Positions 24,896-36,183 of a stretch of DNA of 64,000 bases are shown here, in pieces. Source of the stretch: Dasyornis broadbenti. Lineage: Eukaryota; Chordata; Aves; Passeriformes; Dasyornithidae. The notes under the pieces were generated by a model. That model was not told the origin of the DNA. It did no database searches and saw only the letters and a list, made by a program, of their open reading frames with translations. The position numbers and the translations under genes are program-made. The stretch lies in assembly GCA_013397935.1 (NCBI GenBank), contig VZRN01000647.1, positions 44,898-108,897 on the forward strand. The letters run 5' to 3'. Each line of letters begins with the position of its first letter. Position 1 is the stretch's first letter.

Positions 24896-27800
24896 CGTCA
24901 CCTAAGTTCATGTGCATCTTGTTTCATGCCACATGCCTTGTAAATGAAATGACTTACAATAACAAAAACGAGGTGATAAAATATAAGTACCACCAGCTTT
25001 GCTTTAAAATTGCAATGGACAGTCATATGGGGTTTCAAATACGTTGTACTGCCAGTCTGTGGCATCCATTAAAGTCTGAGAGAAAAGGAAATTCATTAAC
25101 AGAGCTCCACAGCTGGCACCTGTACTGCACTACCATCACTGCTCATTGTCAGAGACTTTAAAATGTTTGCAAGTCCCCTTCATTTCACCAGGTGCCTGTA
25201 TTTGTCTTCTGTGTTTTCTATGGTGTTCAGGATGTATTTAAAAAGGGAAGCAGGGACCGGATGTAGCTCATCTTTATCACTTCCCATTTTCTTGCCCTGT
25301 GTTCCTGTACAATCTTTGTGTAGACTAACAGGATAATCCTATTCTGCATCTCCTTGCAGAGAAAGGGACTGTTCCATACTCCCCCCCACACACACCCTGT
25401 TGCAGTCTAAGTCCAGGAAAGCTGATGAGCTTTGCAGTCTGGGAGGTGGCAGTGTGTCCTAGGGTTGGTCAGTGGTGCAGCTGTGGCTTGGTATGACTAT
25501 GTCCAGCTGAGGGGTGGCCTTGCATTGTGATCTCAGTCAAACATTTGATGTGGATTTTCTTTGCCCTTTACACTGAGATTATAGGTTCTTTACACTCCTG
25601 TTCGGGTCTGTGAGGGGATGGAGTGCAGTGGCTCTGTCCAGAGCAGTAACACACTGCTATGACATAGCTAGCAATGCCACACAAAAGATTCCAACATCTC
25701 CAGGATGAGAATGAAAGAAGCTTGGACTGTGAGTTTTAGTCATGCTGTGGATTAAAAATTGAGGTTTGTGTGAAGATGATTTTTTTCCCCTTATCTTGTG
25801 GCTCTTCGTGGGAGTCCAGACAGGCAGATGGTCTTTGCTCGCTGTAGCTGTCTGTATGAGAACATGAAGGGTGATTTATTACCATTTCCATTAGCTGCTC
25901 CTAATGCAAAGTGGAAATGCTAGTAGTCACTCCTCCCTGGAGAAGAGGTGATGCTTGACCTTCTCTTGAAAGAGGGAAGGAAGGAAGGAAGAGAAATGCT
26001 AAGAGAGGATGCTCTGCTAGAATGCTGTCATTGGTAACAGCAGTGACCTTTTCCCTGTGGTCAGCAGGTGGCATCATGAAGATAAATTACTTCAACTTGC
26101 AAGTTAAAATATCTTTGTACCGAGTAAGAAAATTTTTAAAAATCTTCCAGAAGTCAAACAGTATTGCAACTTCAGTTCATGTTTTCTAATTCTTTTATGA
26201 AAATAGTTGCTGTGCATGGAAATGTGAGGCATCTATTTTAATTTGACATCTAAAACTGACTGGTGATGGATGTCTTGTAGAAGATTTTACTTGCAAGGCT
26301 ATACCAAAATCCTCTGTCATTTTAGTGAGAATGAGAGCTACTGGGAGGATCCAGGCATTCCTGTCCTTAGGGGTCACTGCACTAAAAAAANNNNNNNNNN
26401 NNNNNNNNNNNNNNNNNNNNNNNNNNNNNNNNNNNNCATTGAATCTCAGAGTCTCTTTGGAAGGATAATCAGTGGCAGTACATATGGTTCCACTCCATCC
26501 ATACCCATTTTCACTTCTAGCACTATCCACTCAGTAGTACCTTAAGGTCAGTATAAAATGGTCTGCAGAATCGCCAGGTGATAGCTGCAATTTCTCCCTT
26601 GTGGTTCCAAGTGATCTGGAAGGGCAGCTCTGACAGGTACTTTCTAATTTACTGCTCATTTTCTGCCTATGGAGTTTATAGGGAAGGTCACTCGTCACAT
26701 CTCATTTCTTCAACATTGTCCTTATTGTCTTTATTACAAAGCAGAATTGGGATCAAATGATCAGGCAATGGGTGAAGGGAAAGAAGAGCAAACATTTTTG
26801 AGCAGCTATGGACCTTCTGTTTTAGATGTTGATATTCAGTGCCTATTCGATTTCTGCAGGAATGTGGACAAAGACATGGGAAGTAGGACATGTGCTCAAA
26901 GGATGTGCACATGGAGTACTCAACTCTGTTGCAAACCAGAGCAGTCCCTGCCATTAGCAGCTGCCTTTGGTCTCTGAAGAGCAATATATCTGCTGGTAAT
27001 TAAACTGTGGGGTGTGCAGGCTGTCACTGGAATGGGGCAGATCACAGTGGTGCTCACCAGATCCATCCTAGCTGGGATTGCCTCTGCAGCTGCTCCCTGA
27101 GATGTGTCTGCAGGGTGCAGAGCGCACAGACTTGCACCACCCTCCCTGCAAACGAGGCCAGCCAAGATCTCAGGGCTCAGCTCTGGGCTTCTCAGCCTCC
27201 CTGGGATGTGGTGGGAGCCTTCAAGAGAATGCCCGATCTCTGGTGTCTCACATTGTGGGATGATGATGTTGTTAGTGCATCTCCAAGCTCAATCCCCTCA
27301 GGTACTCCCTGTGGAAAGAACCCTGTTAACTTCACCAGTGTGAATCAGGAGCAAGAGCTACTGCTCCCAGGCTGGCCAGGTTACGGGACAGGGATGCACA
27401 TTTCAAATACTGCAATGTGTGTTGGTCTGGAGTCTTGAAAAGAAGGGCTGGACCTTTCTTGGGAAGGAAAGGGATCAGTTTTGTTTGGAACAGGTTGCAA
27501 AAGAATTCAGGAGGGGCTTCGTGCTAATTTCCTTACCTCTGTATACCCTCCCACATCTTGCCTTCAGTCTTACACACTTTTGCATTTCTGGGCTTATTAG
27601 AATGAGTTGCCTTAATATTAAAATACCTTCCAGAGCTGGAGGAGTTGACTGTTTTCACTGAGGACAGCACTTTCCTTTTTATTTTTTATGTTTTAAATGC
27701 CACTACATACTCTAAGAGTCACAGAGCTGATTATTTAGCTGAACATAAGTACTGAGGCTCAGAAAGCCTCCAGTGCCTGGGGCAATCAGTGACATTGCAA

Positions 27801-28387
27801 GGGCTGCAGTGGGAGATGGATTTGGTTCTAACATTTGAGGTGAGGCAGGTGATTTGCATCCTAATAGCACAAAACACAGGGAAAAGGAACTCTAGTGCTG
27901 AAAGGGCTTTTGTATGAGGAGTAACAGCCTCAACAGGATGGTCTAGCTGGCCATGACAAGGATGAGGTGTTCTCAGATCAGGCACTGGTCAGGAGCACCC
28001 CCTATCTCCACGCTCTGCAAGTATGACATTTAGGGAACATCCTGAAGCTGAAAAGCAGACAAAGGTGGATTATGTTAGTCTTCACTGCTGAGTGTCCTAC
28101 CCCAGCCCAAGGAATTATTTTTCTTATAGTATAATAACCAATTATTCCCAAATGCATCACTTGAAAGGTCTTTAGGCTACATGCCAGGAAATTGGAGCTA
28201 TAACAGGGAGCCTCGGAATGGGGATGGACAGGGTTGGTTGCAGCCTGGAGATATTTATGTGTATGTACACAGAGAAAGAGCAAAAGCAGCGTGCTTGGAC
28301 TCAAATTTACCATTGAGAGGCTCTAAACCCATTTTCAAACTGGCAACATAATTTAAAAGGCCTTGCAGTGCCTGAGATGACTCAATC
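24896..28387. other. Unique sequence with second assembly gap
   Basis: No gene is recognised. The stretch holds a (GGAA)n run at about 25974-25993 and a C/CA-rich patch at 25381-25396. The 143-codon plus frame at 27007-27438 is in locally GC-rich DNA with several overlapping frames and shows no domain. Confidence 0.45.
26391..26436. other. Assembly gap (46 N)
   Basis: Forty-six N characters are preceded by an A7 run. The sequence and true size are unknown, so open frames spanning it carry unknown residues and should be disregarded. Confidence 0.98.
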
Positions 28388-28790
28388 AAACGTCCTCCCT
28401 CCCCCTTTCCCTGTGTCACGCACGTCTCACCTTGACTGCAGGTGGCTGGATGTGATGGATCAGGGAGGAAGGGGACAGCAGGGGATGGCGGCTGTGGCAG
28501 CGAGGGGACTGCTGGAAAACAAGAGGGCTGCAGCCCCAAGGCTTCCCAGAGCCCAGCACAGCTCCGAGGAGCTGAATTGGCTGCACGGGGAGGGCAGGTT
28601 AGGGACGGGGTGTCCCCTGCCGGGTGGTGCCTCCTGTGCCAGCTGCCATCAGCCGAGGCTGCTCCGCACTCCCAACTTTCTGTCAATGAGCGCTCGTGCT
28701 CCGGTGACGAGAAAAGCAATTTCTGTGCAAACCTGTGAAGCGTCTTGAGGGACTGGTTATATCGAAAGCATCTCCCGGCTCTGCAAAAAG
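28388..28790 (-). promoter_or_regulatory. CpG-enriched block, candidate promoter
   Basis: By manual count this roughly 400-bp GC-rich block holds about 18 CpGs, whereas most neighbouring lines have zero or one. CpGs are densest at 28681-28720 (GAGCGCTCGTGCTCCGGTGA). On the minus strand a strong splice-donor match CAAG|GTGAGA lies at 28434-28425. A minus-strand transcript starting in the island with a first exon ending at 28431 would therefore be plausible. A 154-codon minus frame runs through it, but three other overlapping frames do too, so that frame is not evidence of coding. The block could be the promoter of a distant gene or a lncRNA, or simply a decaying GC-rich patch. Confidence 0.35.
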
Positions 28791-31560
28791 TGGGACAGTC
28801 TGCCTTTTCCTGTTAGGTTTGTACTGTGAATGGATTTTGAAGACAAAAGCTGTAAGTTAGCCCTTTTCTTTCCTGTTTAACATATAAAATCTCTGCTGTG
28901 TGCGAGTCTGTGCAGGATCCATTCCAGTGAAGGGAACTTGGCACACATACTGCAGTATCATCCCCCTTCTGCAGTAGATGTGCTGTAACAAAATGAAATT
29001 CATTGTCTGCTCCCAGCAGGAGCCTGTCCATCCATCTGCTACCTATCATTGTCTGTCTGTCTTAGAAATTTAAGCAGCCACATTCCTCTGTGCCTGTCAC
29101 AAGGAGGCAGTAATAATAGTAGCCTTTGGCATGTCCAGACCTTTTCCCTCTTCCTTTTCAAGGCTTTGTTAAAAGCAGGAATTTTCTGTGGGGAGAAAGA
29201 AAGTAGACAGAAATAGTATTCATATTGTAAATGACTTCAAGGAAAAGTTTTTTCACCCAGAATAAAGACATCCAAGGGAGCTGGTCTTCTTTGGGGGGGC
29301 CGCTCCTCGCTAGGCCCCCTGGCTGGATAAACCTTTCTTCCCAGCTGCACTGGCGACCTTGGGGTCTGCAATGCCCTAGGTAGCAGAGCTGCTGTGTGTG
29401 CACAGGGTGTGTTTTGCAGGGAGAAGTGAAGGCGCTGATATAGTCACAGCTGGATCTCCATTTTGGAGCAGTGGCAGAGAAGGGGCCCTATTCTCCGCTC
29501 TGGTGTGCTCAGGGCTGCCCAATTCATGGAGCTGTCAGACAGCTATGCCTCCCACCAGGTGCTTCTCGTGTGTCACAGTTGCCCTGGGTGGCAGCTACAG
29601 CCTATAGGAGATGGCTGCAGTGACCTGACTGCAAGGGACAACTTGCAGTTAACTTAAAGCCAACCCAAAGTTATAGCCCTAATGAGAAAAAGGATGTTCA
29701 GTTGCCACCACCCAATGCAGGGGTGAACCTGCAGTTTGCTTCGGCACTGTCTTCCACTCCACTGTTTGCTGGTAGGGTATGCCAGACTGCACTGCAGGAT
29801 TGCAGTGGGAAGTATCAGGAGTGCCAGGGCATAGAAAAGAACTGGGAGACCAGAATTTAAAAACAAGGAAAAGCAAATGTCTTTTCATTCCTCCGTCTCT
29901 ATGGTGAACCTACTTCTGGGTATGAACTTTTTTTTTTTGGGTTCTCATCTAAGGGAACAAGAAGATGGGGTGAAAAGGCACAAGTCAGAAATCAATGCTT
30001 TCAGCTTGTTGCCCTTAGTGGGGAGTCCTTCTATGCCTCAGTGTTCCTTGGTACTCTGAGCCATGTGGGCTGTGAGCTTTGGAGGAGAAAACGAGAAACT
30101 GTCTTGGTTGTGTCTCTGGAATATGACCTACTCTTGAGCGCCGTCACTTCAGCCTTGCAGGGGTTCAACCTCAGCAGCTATTCGTGATCTGAAAGTTAAT
30201 TTCCTGGGTTGTTCTGACATTTCAGAACTGGTTGTGTCACTTGAAAGTGAGCCTTGTTGCTGAATTTCACAGGCACAGAGCTTGCTCTGTCTCCCTCCAA
30301 GCAGAGGCATGCAGGGAGGCAGGGACTGCACAGATACCATTGGGAGGGGACAGATGAGCCCTTCACTCAGTGTGTGGCCCGAACTTTCTTTCTGAAACCT
30401 TGAAGACACCATGCTGGCAAGAAAGCTTGCTAAAAATGTGGCATCCTAGAACAGTTGCCAGCTCCACGGGGAGGCTGATGGCAAAATTAATCTCTTGGAT
30501 TTGACTGCTGTGGTCTTGAAGCTTAAGACACAGAACAAGACTCAGGACTCCTGGGTCTACATCCTGTAAACTTCTGGCTGCTGGTAGGCCTCATAAGAGA
30601 CATTTAATAACTTTTTACCAGTTAAAAAATATATGCATTATAAGAGTGGTAGAAGTCCTAGTAGAAATGATGGTGGTGGCTATTAAGTAAACAGTTCATC
30701 TCGAAACTGGGGCTTGAAGAGGTTAGAGAAGCTTAGTCTGGAAGTGCACATATCATATGATAAATGTTGACCATATAATTAAAAAAAATCTTGGCCTAAA
30801 AATCTTATTAAAACCAAAGACATTCATATAGAGGTTTGTTTTCTTTGTGAGCTGGTTAAACCTTAGGGTTGCTAAATGGTGCTACATCAAACTAAAAAGT
30901 CCAGGCAGTTCGGAAAGACCATTCCACTTCAAAGAATCCAAAACCAGCGTAGAGTAATGCCAGTATTTTTCAGTTTGCTTTATAGGTATGCACCAGTAAT
31001 ATACTGCATTGTGGCAAAGTAACAGTGAGAATGGGTACCAGAAGGGATAAAAAACTTTCAGAGCCCAGCTAATGCTTTTAGTTTGGTGAGGTCTTTCCCA
31101 ACAGATATTTCACTTAGTCCATCTGAGGAACAGCTCATCAATAAAAAGTTTGGCAGCTTGGGTCTGGCTCCAGTTTTCAGAGGGCGCCTGAGATGGTTCT
31201 GTAAGAACTGGGCTTGAGGATTTGCACATCATGAGCATCTGTGGGCAGGCGCAGGGTAACATCTCATGGCAGGTCAGGCTGTGGTGGAGTTGTGGTGCAG
31301 CTGGACACCCTCCAGGGCATTGCTTTGTGTCTGGGAGAAAAGCTCCATACTGAGCCAGGCTTGCAGGGAATAAAGCCCCCTTTGCAGTCTTGGAGCCAAG
31401 AACTCCACTGCCTTCAGTGTCTGAGATTTCATTGCTCAAGTAGTATGGGACTTTCTCTACAAGACCTTGATTCCTTTGCTTCTTCTTACCTTTGGAAAAT
31501 GCAGTTCCCTCCATGACGGATCCTGCCCTAAGTCAGCTCTTGGCCACTTGGCCAAAGTGG
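28791..31560. other. Unique non-coding sequence
   Basis: No gene or repeat family is identified. A small GC-rich pocket with several CpGs sits near 29290-29350. The longest frame (134 codons, minus, 31110-31514) shares its space with a 91-codon plus frame and shows no motif. Confidence 0.45.
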
Positions 31561-31616
31561 TTTTTTTGTTTGTTTGTTTGTTTTTTTGTTTTGTTTTTTT
31601 TGGTTTTTTTTTTTTT
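31561..31616. repeat. T-rich (TTTG)n low-complexity tract
   Basis: This 56-bp tract contains only T and G, with a short regular TTTG phase in its left half and long T runs on the right. It could be the reverse-complement poly-A tail of a lost retroposon, but no recognisable element body follows on its right side. Confidence 0.9.
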
Positions 31617-34600
31617 AAGCCCAAGCCATCCTTCATGAGATCCTTTAGATATGTTCAATTCCTAGGCTATGCACAATTCTATGTATGCAGAGACCCTCTC
31701 CATAGCAACCAGTGAAAATGTCAGTAATCTCTGTTATTGGAAACCATGGGAAATTGTGTACTTAGGAGTGAATACAGATTTCACTGGTTTAAGCACTAAG
31801 ACAAAAGCTTTTCAAGGATCAGCCATTTCACCACCAAATGAAAACAGCTTGAAAAATATATTAAGGACATTTGAAGAATTTTGGTAATAAAATAAAACAT
31901 TTAATAAAGAATACTTTGTATTCTTTATTTGTAGTTCTGTATTGTCTTTCAGCAGTGATTTACCATCAGGGTGCTGCCTGGATATTGCAAAGAAAGGTTT
32001 ACTAGGAATACAATAGACAATAAATTAAAGAGATTAAATCTCATCCCTGTGTGTGTGTGTGTTAATAAAAAATCCCCATAATACTCCTGAAATGCAGGAA
32101 GTATAAAAGATAATAGTGAAAGTATAAAATGAAAATAAAATGTTGCGAGTGACTAAACTAACCAGTGAATTAATGGATGGCCAGTGTGACCAGAGTCCTG
32201 CTGGCAGCTTCACATAGATCTCAGCAGAGCTCACCATTGTATATGGAGAATAAAACTGACCTTGATATGAAGGGCTGCAAAATGTCTGAATGCACTTCTC
32301 TGAAATGTTGTGCAAAAAATTAATTCCATCATTAATAACTGACCCACGTTTTCAATTCTGAAGAATCCAATTCACCTTCTGGAAACCCACGGACCAACAA
32401 GCAGTATTGTTTCCAGAACAGGAGGGGAAAGTGGAACTGCATTTTGTTGGTACTTGTTCTCTCAATACAGGGACAGTAGGGGTAGATCCACAGTAATATT
32501 ACTCTTTCAGGGGAATTTGATGTCAGAAAATGTTTGGATACCTTAGTACCTGCAGAAACCTAGCTCAAATACATTGTCCAAGTTAGTTGTCAGAGGATAG
32601 AAAGCTCATGCTTTGGCCTCTGACAGCCTTTAACCCTTGCTTTTTGATTCCTCACACAGTAAGTGACCTGGAGATTGCTCTGCTCGTCTCTGACAGCACA
32701 CCCTTTCTTAGCAGCCTGTTTTTCTGGGGCTTTCAGGCATTTGTGAAATGCTTCTATTCTTAACTATGAAATATATAGAACTGGAACGGGTGTCTTCCCA
32801 AATTAATCCTTGAAACCACTGCTAGGTTTATCTTCGTTTTCATCTATGTCCTTTTGGATAGATCGTGTCTGAAAAGATGGGCATGAGCACATGTACGTGT
32901 ACACATGTATGCACAGATTCACAGACACATATTTAATATCTAATCTGTCCAAATGTAAGTTTTGAAAAATATCAAATCTATTACTCAGAGGATTGAAATT
33001 ATAAGGCTTTTTGAAACATATGTTATTTTGAGTTCAATGTATACTTGCTTCAAGCTGCTCTGTGCAACCATGGAGATGAGAAAAGTATTTTCAGAAAATG
33101 AAAGCCGGAAATTTTTAAACAGGATAATTCTAGTAGCTGGGGCTGTAAGTGGCTTAATAAGAAGTCTTGGATCTTATACTGATGTGGCAAATTTGACAAC
33201 AGTGAATATGAAATAGATTTGCAGAATGCAGTTGTGGGACCCTGGTTACCTGTCGGCTGGCAGGATGCAAATTCCCCTGTATGAATATGAGCTGGCTTAA
33301 TTTCTTATGTCTTGTTCTTCTATTTATTACCTACTAGTTCTTACATAATGGAAAAGATGAAAGCTGTCATATTTTCTCCTTTTTAAAGACTCATGTGCAA
33401 GGGTAATTCACTGGTGAATGAAGAAGAATAACCTGGAACAAAACAGGACCAAAGCACTGGTGTTTCACTGAGGTTTGACTGCAGACACCAAGTATCAGCA
33501 ACTCCAGGGAACACAGGGCTAGGAAACTTGGACAAACATAGGTTACAGAACTCAAGGAGAGGGATAGGATTTTAAAGAAAGGGTTTCTGGGATTAACATC
33601 AGAGTCTGTTAAACACTGGAGAAATCTAATAAAGTATATATATAGAGAGATTGAGATTTGGCATTTAGGGGGTATTTTGCTTTGACTGTTGGGAGAGAAT
33701 CACGGTGCTCTGTGGAATGCTCACATCCATGCAGAGAACATCCCCACTGAAGGAAGGAAGGCAAAGCACAGGCATTCATGAAGGGTGTCTTACCTTGAAT
33801 CATTCTTTTTATTTAGTGCCGGGCAATGAGGAATTGTGTTTAGAAACCTCCAAGTTAGAAGTTTCTGAATAGTTATGCTCTGAAGTTCAGGAGGATAATG
33901 AACCAGCAAAAAGTAACCTTAAGCCAATGGTGAGCTGTCTGAATCAGGGATGTTTTAGGCCATCTAGTCCTGTTTCTTCAAAGCAAGGAGAGTAGTCTCA
34001 AGAAAACATTCCCAAGAGAACAGGTTGGGGCTTCTCAAGGAAGGAAAGGAAACCCATGCCCCTACCAAGACCAAGGTGGCATCTTGGGCTCCTAGCCAAC
34101 GCGAAAGGCTCTATGGGTGACTTGGTGGCTGTGCCAGCTCCACACCAGCTCTGCTGGTTCAATATTGCTGCTGGGAAGGCTCCTGCAGAGTCAAAGTGCA
34201 ATGGTGCTGAAAGCACCAGCTCACTATGAATATGTAAGTAGTTCACTGCATTCAATTACCAGAAAATTTGGGTTGTCTCATTGCTGAACAATTGCAATGT
34301 GGAGAAATTTAATTTTATGGTGGCTGAGATCCTTTTGTATGAAATGACAAGCTAAGGAAACTCCAGCAGTACAGTTATGTATCATGAAGCTATTTTACAA
34401 TTCCTTCTATGATATAAATGACACAGTGAAAAAAATCCCTTATTATTTTAGACAACAACAGTTCTCTTTCATTAATAGTAAAGGATTGAAATTAGTTGTA
34501 CAGTCCTTGCACTGCCTGGTCATGATGGAAACTCTCCCTCTCCATTAAGAGCAGATAATTTTATCAAAAGCCATGTTTCCACATGTTGGGATCATCAGAC

Positions 34601-34680
34601 ACTCTCTGAAGAAGGATACAAGTCACATCCAGTGGGGTGATTTGTTCCCGTCTCTGTTTCCATGACATTGACTGGGAGAG
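31617..34680. other. Unique non-coding sequence
   Basis: No gene is recognised. Simple sequence includes (TG)n at 32048-32062. Short frames occur on both strands without domain signatures. Near 33955-33990 a few words resemble a CR1 3' end (TTTAGGCCATCTAGTCCTG), but there is not enough to call an element. Confidence 0.45.
34676..34680. repeat. Left 5-bp TSD of the ERVL LTR
   Basis: GAGAG lies immediately before the TG terminus and is matched by GAGAG at 35762-35766. The low complexity of the 5-mer means the match alone is weak, but it coincides exactly with the LTR ends. Confidence 0.8.
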
Positions 34681-35761
34681 TGTGCTGGTTTAGCTTGGCC
34701 CAGTTTTTTCTAATGGGGGGGGCACAAAGATATCTCCTGTGTGAAGCTTCTCAAAGCCTTCACCACGTCCAGCTCTGAGGTGATGGACATGCTGCTGGCC
34801 AAGGCTGGGCCAATTAGAGATTATGCCTCTGTGAAAACATATTTAAGAAGAAATCAAAACAATGGGTGCATGCACTTCATTTTAGCCAGAGGAGGAGCAG
34901 TAGGTGAGAGTATGTGAGGGAAAACAACATGGAGAGACCAAGGTCAGTGGAGAAGGAGGGGGAGGGGAAGATCCAGGTGCCAGAGCTCTGCAGCCTCTGC
35001 AGGCCATGGTGAGGCCATGGTGAAGCAGGGGGTGCCCCTGGAGCCCACAGGGGCTCACAGGAAATGCTGAGATCCACTTGCAGCCTGTGGGGAGGTGCCC
35101 ACATTGGGATGGACGCCTGGAGGAGGCTGTGGTCCAGAGGGAGTCCCAGTGGAGAAACAGGCCTTGACTTGCACCCTGCGATTGAACTGAGTGCCCACAC
35201 TGGAGTGGGTGGGTGCCAGAGAGAGAGAGAGAGAGTGGTCCAGCAGAAATCTGGTAGAGAGAAGAAGCCTTGTGCCCGAGATGGAACAGCCCGGCCTCGG
35301 AGGTCTGTACCTCATGGAAGAGGGACCCCACACCACAGCAGTTTTGGGGAGACTGTTTCCCCATGGGGATACCATCACAGTTGTAGCAGTGTCGGGCGAG
35401 CTGCTGCATACGAGACCCATGGCTACGCAGAGGGAAAGGGGGCCTCTTGCCCGGGCAACAGAAGATCTCGGTGATGAACTGACCTACACCCCTCACCCAT
35501 GCCTTGTTCCCCTGTGCAGCTACTGGGAAGGAGGGAGGGTGTGAGTGGAGAAACGGTGTCTTTGAAGGGTTTATTTTATTTCTCATTTACTCCTCTGACT
35601 TTGTTAGCAATAAAATCATTTTTTGCAACTCTTAAAGTTAGGCCTGTTTTACCCATTTGAGTGAGTCTCCTCCCAGGTTTCCTTATCTCAGCTCATGAGC
35701 CCTGGGTATGTGGGCGTTAATTTAGGGGTGCCTGGCATTTGGCCAGGGTCAAACCACCACA
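34681..35761 (+). mobile_element. Solo LTR of an avian ERVL-type retrovirus
   Basis: This 1081-bp element begins TGTGCTGGTTTAGC and ends GTCAAACCACCACA, the TG...CA termini of an LTR. It is flanked by a perfect 5-bp target duplication GAGAG (34676-34680 and 35762-35766), as expected for ERVL integration. Internal signals on the plus strand are a CCAAT box (34810-34814), a TATA-like ATATTTAAG (34839-34847) and AATAAA (35609-35614) about 150 bp before the end. The overall sequence, including the repeated purine-rich 'GGAG...CCCACACTGGAG' style segments, matches my memory of a common avian ERVL LTR family. No internal viral genes remain, so it arose by LTR-LTR recombination. A 234-codon minus-strand frame inside it is an artefact of its GC-rich composition. 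Confidence 0.93.
35218..35235. repeat. (AG)n run inside the ERVL LTR
   Basis: Nine AG dinucleotides lie within the LTR body. The run is a likely site of length variation between copies and individuals. Confidence 0.9.
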
Positions 35762-35766
35762 GAGAG
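35762..35766. repeat. Right 5-bp TSD of the ERVL LTR
   Basis: GAGAG lies directly after the terminal CA of the LTR and duplicates 34676-34680. Confidence 0.8.
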
Positions 35767-35833
35767 CTTCAGATTCAGTAGAAAAATTATGAAGTGAAAG
35801 GCCTCAGGTGGACCAGGATGGCTAAGGGAGCTG

Positions 35834-35839
35834 AAGATG
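35834..35839. repeat. Left 6-bp TSD, ERVK-type LTR A
   Basis: AAGATG lies just before the LTR terminus at 35840 and is repeated exactly at 36178-36183. Confidence 0.9.
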
Positions 35840-36177
35840 TGTCGCAGTTGGGACGGGTACGACATTCATATATAGACACACACCAACAGCTCCAAGCAAA
35901 AGATCTCCCTTTATTACTACAAACACTCTTTAATGCTATTTCTTAGCATTCGTGTTACATGTTCATTGGTTCCTAACTCACCACATTACAATATTATTGG
36001 CTATCTATAACTAGCACACATTCTTACAAAATAACAAACTCTCTCTCACAGCTGCAGCTTCTCCTCTTGTTGTTTTTGCTTCTTGCTTCTGTTGATGGTA
36101 GAATTCTCATGGGTACGAACTGGTTGTGTCAAGGTCAATGTCTGTGAACCAGCTAGGCTAACTTGTCAGTTCCCACA
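35840..36177 (-). mobile_element. Solo LTR, ERVK-type, copy A
   Basis: This 338-bp element with TG...CA ends (plus strand TGTCGCAGTT to GTTCCCACA) is flanked by a perfect 6-bp duplication AAGATG. Six-bp target sites are typical of class II (ERVK-like) retroviruses. Orientation is minus: the plus-strand TTTATT at 35910-35915 is AATAAA on the minus strand, about 70 bp before the minus 3' end, and two CCAAT boxes (plus ATTGG at 35965-35969 and 35996-36000) lie upstream of it. No internal viral region is present. A second copy of the same family lies at 48459-48795 with about 32 differences by manual comparison, roughly 90% identity. Confidence 0.93.
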
Positions 36178-36183
36178 AAGATG
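36178..36183. repeat. Right 6-bp TSD, ERVK-type LTR A
   Basis: AAGATG lies directly after the terminal CA and duplicates 35834-35839. Confidence 0.9.

Noticed and set aside
28255..28719. 154-codon minus frame in the CpG-rich block
   Set aside because: Several overlapping frames are open in the same GC-rich DNA, and the frame crosses the best donor site. Composition explains it.
34882..35586. 234-codon minus-strand open frame, the longest in the window
   Set aside because: It lies antisense inside the ERVL solo LTR, whose GC-rich, stop-poor composition opens several frames at once. No protein family is recognised.
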